Source: Diorhabda sublineata (lineage: Eukaryota; Arthropoda; Insecta; Coleoptera; Chrysomelidae). Taken from it: DNA of 64,000 nt. Below, one piece after another: positions 60,390-64,000 of this stretch. The position numbers were made by a program, and so were the translations under genes. Under the pieces are notes generated by a model. The model saw nothing but the letters and a program-made list of their open reading frames with translations. It did no database searches and was not told the DNA's origin. Within the stretch, counting starts at the first letter, position 1. Each line of letters starts with the position of its first letter. The stretch is taken from the NCBI RefSeq assembly GCF_026230105.1, contig NC_079481.1, forward strand, positions 14,463,042 to 14,527,041, given 5' to 3'.

Positions 60390-62253
60390 CCCCTATTTTC
60401 ACACTCTCACTACCATCCGTATGAGATACCGCTATACATAATATGTGGTATGACCCATATTTTTTTTCGAAAGTTAAAACTACCTTATTTGTTTTGTTCT
60501 TTCTTTATTAATAATCGCAATATCAAAACCAAAAGGCTAAAAGAAACATTGTAAACAATCAAAATAAATGGATGAATTCTATATAGGCAAATATGTATAC
60601 TTTCTTATTTTTTTCGATTTTTTACACAATTGTTACACATTTTTTAGCATGATTCAAACAAATTGGTTTCTCGCATTCTCGACAAACAAAAATTGTCTTC
60701 CGCTTCAATTTATAGGGGCAATAGAAACAGGTCTTTTTAGTCTGCAGTCACTCATCGTTTGAATCTTTTTCTTGGGGATCTTCTACTACTTGCAGTAGAC
60801 ACGCCATATGGCTTCTTAGCTCTCTTGGTAATCTAAAGTTTTCATTATATCGGTAATGCACGAATTGGTTCGTTATTCTTATAGATTTGATATGAAAATT
60901 TAGGCGTTGATTGAGCACATATTCATCATTTGTAGGAAAACAGCCATGGGCCATCTGTGAAATCCTCCTACAAGAAGAATAATTTTCGCATTTCTTATCT
61001 AAACTATCTACACCTCCCTTGGACATATTGTAATCGGCAATCATATCTGGCTTTCCGGTATCTGGCTCATCTTCTGAAGAATGGTGCATTGAAGAAATTA
61101 GCAATACAACCTTATTTTTCTTCTTCCTTCTTATTGTCTGGCAAAAAAGAGGCAGGAATCATCGGCTTGCTCTTTTTCAATGTACCTAAAAATTTTAGTC
61201 TTTTGTTGTGTAACCTCACCACAGACTGTGGGAACCCGCAATTTTTTCTCTTTTGCTGATAATCCATAACTATCCGAACCTTTTTCACAATAAATGTAAG
61301 CAAATAATTATTTCTGGCACATAATTTTTATGCCAAATTTTGCAGGCTTTTTTGGCATGTACATTACGAATCCGCATCCGCCTCTAAAACCCACTAGGCT
61401 CTCATCCACACAAACAAATGTCCCCAACGAAAAGTTTTTTCGAGAATTATCAATAAACTTCCTAAGGGGACTAGAAATAGCTGCAGCTCTATCTTCCTTA
61501 GTTCTCTCTGCTCTACCCGTGTCATTATCAAATCTCAGTGAGACTAATAAATTTTAAAACCTTCTTGACATTGTACACCTGAATACATCTCTTCCACTGC
61601 CATCAGTAGCAAAAAAACCTTCTTAACTCTCTCTTCCTGCCTTAAAAACTTCTGTGCATGTAAGTATCGCCATAGAAGCTCTCATCTCAGCAACAACTAC
61701 ATCTTTCAATGGTGAATGGTCTTGGTTCTTGTACTTTGTAGAGCGCTTGCGGGTAACCTCTTCACTAAATTCTGACTTCTTGTTCTAGAATTAGCTGGAG
61801 GCGGTTGTTTTGACCATTTTGTAGTGTTTGCCTTCTCAAACCAGTAAAAAAATCTTGTCTTCTTAGATTTTCTTCAAGTTCATTGCTTACTTCTTCATGT
61901 TCTTCTTCATTCCCGTATTACTCCGATTCTGTGTCAAGCTCACTTTCAGAGACGTAACTTTTATCATCATGTTTTCTTCTAGTTGATTCCTCAAATTTTG
62001 GATCATACGGATGCATCGACGATATCCTTGCCCTTTGTGACATATTTATAAAAGAAAAACTCCAAAAAAACGAGAAATAAAAAAAATCGCTCTTAACTTA
62101 CACGTGTTATTCCACTGACCGCTAGCGCGCTACTAATGTACGCATCAACGTAAGTTTGAAAGGTACCGAGAGTCTCAAGGTCAGCAAAAATTCATTTCAA
62201 AAATCAAGGCGGGAAATTCAACACTGGCGGTATGAGATACCGCTAGGTAGCGG
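60390..62253 (-). mobile_element. piggyBac-like element 3, complete ends
   Basis: 1,864 bp, bounded by TTAA at 60,386-60,389 and 62,254-62,257. Ends read CCCCTATTTTC (left) and CCGCTACCTAGCGG (right, reversed), a short degenerate terminal repeat. A palindromic motif around GTATGAGATAC sits near both ends (60,417-60,432 and 62,227-62,243). The gene inside runs right to left. Confidence 0.88.
60622..62043 (-). pseudogene. piggyBac-like transposase, decayed (element 3)
   Basis: Starts MSQRARISSMHPYDPKFEES at 62,043, with an acidic region after it. Motifs: CVDESLVGFRGGCG (first catalytic Asp, about 61,412-61,375), KGSDSYGLSAKEKKLRVP, then after a deletion that removes the second-Asp block, HNKRLKFLGTLKKSKPMIP, MLISSMHHSSEDEPDTGKPD and SKGGVDSLDKK (third Asp, about 60,990-61,020). 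The end is a well-kept zinc tail: CFYCPYKLKRK, CRECEKPICLNHAKKC, with the stop at 60,622-60,624. Several frameshifts and stops. It aligns with the first piggyBac copy (for example GTLKKxK and GVDSLD) but is a distinct family. Confidence 0.88.
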
Positions 62254-62257
62254 TTAA
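62227..62257. repeat. Palindromic terminus of piggyBac-like element 3 with TTAA
   Basis: GCGGTATGAGATACCGC (62,227-62,243) is a palindrome with a 3-base centre. It is followed by TAGGTAGCGG (62,244-62,253), which can itself pair with the preceding CCGCTA, and by TTAA. The left-end counterpart is at 60,417-60,432. Confidence 0.85.
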
Positions 62258-64000
62258 AGGATAAAAATATGATATACAGGTATATCAAGTGACAAATGAG
62301 TAAGGCTCAATATTAAGCTACAAAAATATGTATTTGAGTAAAAGTTATTCATTAGCAACGACCAATATTCAATTCTACAACCACAATATAAGCCTTTTGG
62401 AATGTGATGTCCGATTTGACAAATCAGAATAAATCACATGAAATTATCAACAACAGAAACAATGATGTCTGTTTGAAAGACTTGTAATTATATTTATTAT
62501 CATAATGAAACAATTTTTGTACATTTTAGAGAGATTTTTTGTGTCCAAGTTAATTTTAAAGAATTTGGAAATATTATATCTTGACAAAATCTCATTCTTA
62601 TTCCTATTTCCATTCCCTAGACATGAAAAAATTGTTTTTTTTTATATCTCATACTGATCTTCGAATATTCTCAATTTTTTCCTTCGACATGTCGTTTAAG
62701 ACAAAAATATGTCGTTATTTTTGTATTGAATAAGATAATTTATGTATTTGGTCTCAAAACAAGCACAACATATATGTCTTCCGTTTGGATTCCTTCCAAA
62801 CAACCATTATGATAAATCATCGTTCCAGATTTTCGATGAAAATTGGGGTCAATGCGAAAATCGATCCAATTCTCTAGATAAAGGATTTCAGTATGACATC
62901 ACAGTTATCGTAAATATCCAATATATAATGTTATTTTTCTTTTTATGTTATGTTTAGAATTATAAAGTGCATTCAGAGGAAATGATTTTCATTAAAAAAT
63001 TCTTATCATATTTAACAGAAGAGTGAATTGATGTATTAGAAAATAAAACAGATTTTGAATAACATGGCAATGAAATGAATCTATCTACACGATATATATA
63101 AGGGTCTTTTAGAAGTCACAAAATGCCTAATGATTATTTAAAAATTATTTTTTGATTCTCATTAAATTTTTGAAAAGAACTTTTTATATATGAAAATCGA
63201 TGTCATTCAAATTCCTTTAAATCATTTTCATTGACTATATTTTTCGCCATTTTCCATTCCCGAATAGGGCGACTTGACTTTCTGTGTTTCCTTTATTGTC
63301 CAAAGGATTTAGATTAAAAAAAATTAAAAGAAAAAAGTATATTCTTTTTCAACAAAACTCAATTTTACAAGAATAATGGTGTTTATTTCGAATTGATAGG
63401 ATTAGTATTACTAACTTAGAAAGTTTAGAAGTCTGGAAATATTTTATACTGCCCAAGATCTATTCCAAATAGGTACTACGTCATCAGCGCCGATTGTGTA
63501 GGAGATTGCCTATTCGACAAAATGTTCTTCAGACAACATGCAATGACTAGCTATTTTGCCACTTAAAACGATTTTAACTCATATTAATGGAGCAAACACA
63601 AGAAGATTTTATATGCACTGAACTTTTTAATTTTGACATACCAGGTGTTAAAGTTTAAACAAACATATTACATTTAATTTGGAGGAAATTTGACTTCGAT
63701 TTTATTGGACTAATGGTTTCAAGTGGAAAATTGATTTTCATGACAAAATAGTTAAAATGAGAAAGGAAAATATTATTATTTTCTAAAAGTTTCAGTACCC
63801 CTAGATTTTTTTTTAATCTGGTAAATGCCTGATAACTAGCAAAAGGTGTCAACTAACTCATATAAAAATTGCAGTTTTTATGTCAAAAATATGTTTTACT
63901 ACAACTTGACACTTTCGTCATAAATATCAGACCGATTTTTATTCACTTGAAAAATACTCTAGAGGTCAAATTTGCTCCATGGGAAATGTGAATTTTGAAA
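62258..64000. other. Non-coding, nothing recognised
   Basis: AT-rich to the window end. Frames at 62,742-62,957 and 63,655-63,852 (minus) have no motif. Confidence 0.45.

Overview
This is an AT-rich, intron-poor, gene-poor stretch of animal nuclear DNA, almost certainly from an insect. The evidence is the mix of decayed mobile elements: piggyBac-like, Tc1-like and several mariner-type transposases, I/Jockey-like and other non-LTR retrotransposons, and a Ty3/gypsy errantivirus-type element with a baculovirus-F-like env gene and a tRNA-Ser primer site. The order (beetle, bug, other) cannot be fixed from the sequence. No intact host gene was recognised. Almost every coding trace carries stops, frameshifts or deletions.

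Layout. 1-2.06 kb: the 3' part of a piggyBac-like transposase gene on the minus strand, with one element end. 2.6-3.3, 11.8-12.3 and 47.7-48.4 kb: minus-strand remnants of non-LTR retrotransposons. 4.3-4.8, 10.2-11.0, 15.9-16.7, 19.4-21.0, 41.2-41.9, 44.1-44.5, 47.5-47.7, 48.6-49.2, 51.9-52.3 and 59.4-59.8 kb: Tc1/mariner-type transposase fossils, with a piggyBac fragment at 20.0-20.35 kb. 7.1-7.5 kb: a 34-bp minisatellite. 7.8-8.4 kb: a large inverted repeat.

The richest part is 25.9-40.3 kb. A 6.08-kb errantivirus-type element (26,368-32,443) has two LTRs, a TAGT target duplication, a tRNA-Ser primer site, gag with an in-frame (AAT)108 tract, a long acidic/Asn-rich reading frame where protease, reverse transcriptase and RNase H should be, a decayed integrase and an env with one stop. 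An I/Jockey-type LINE with an RNase H domain follows (about 32.45-35.87 kb, ending in (TA)n). Both lie between two inverted copies of an uncharacterised 0.2-0.27-kb repeat. Next is a Tc1-like transposon (36,438-40,303, 26-bp perfect terminal repeats) split by a second, younger transposon (37,209-39,563). The inner one has inverted repeats of more than 600 bp that include the start of its transposase gene, and all three catalytic Asp of the transposase are present.

The right third holds two pairs of direct duplications (52.4-53.2 and 57.4-58.0 kb), a short reading frame resembling the N-terminal domain of Crypton-like tyrosine recombinases (58.96 kb), a solo LTR related to the errantivirus LTR with its own 4-bp target duplication (59,951-60,176), and a complete but decayed piggyBac-like element flanked by TTAA (60,390-62,253).

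The genes do not form a pathway. The window reads as layered transposon insertions. The youngest-looking items are the errantivirus-type element (LTRs nearly identical) and the inner transposon at 37.2-39.6 kb. All homology calls come from reading motifs by eye; no database search was possible.
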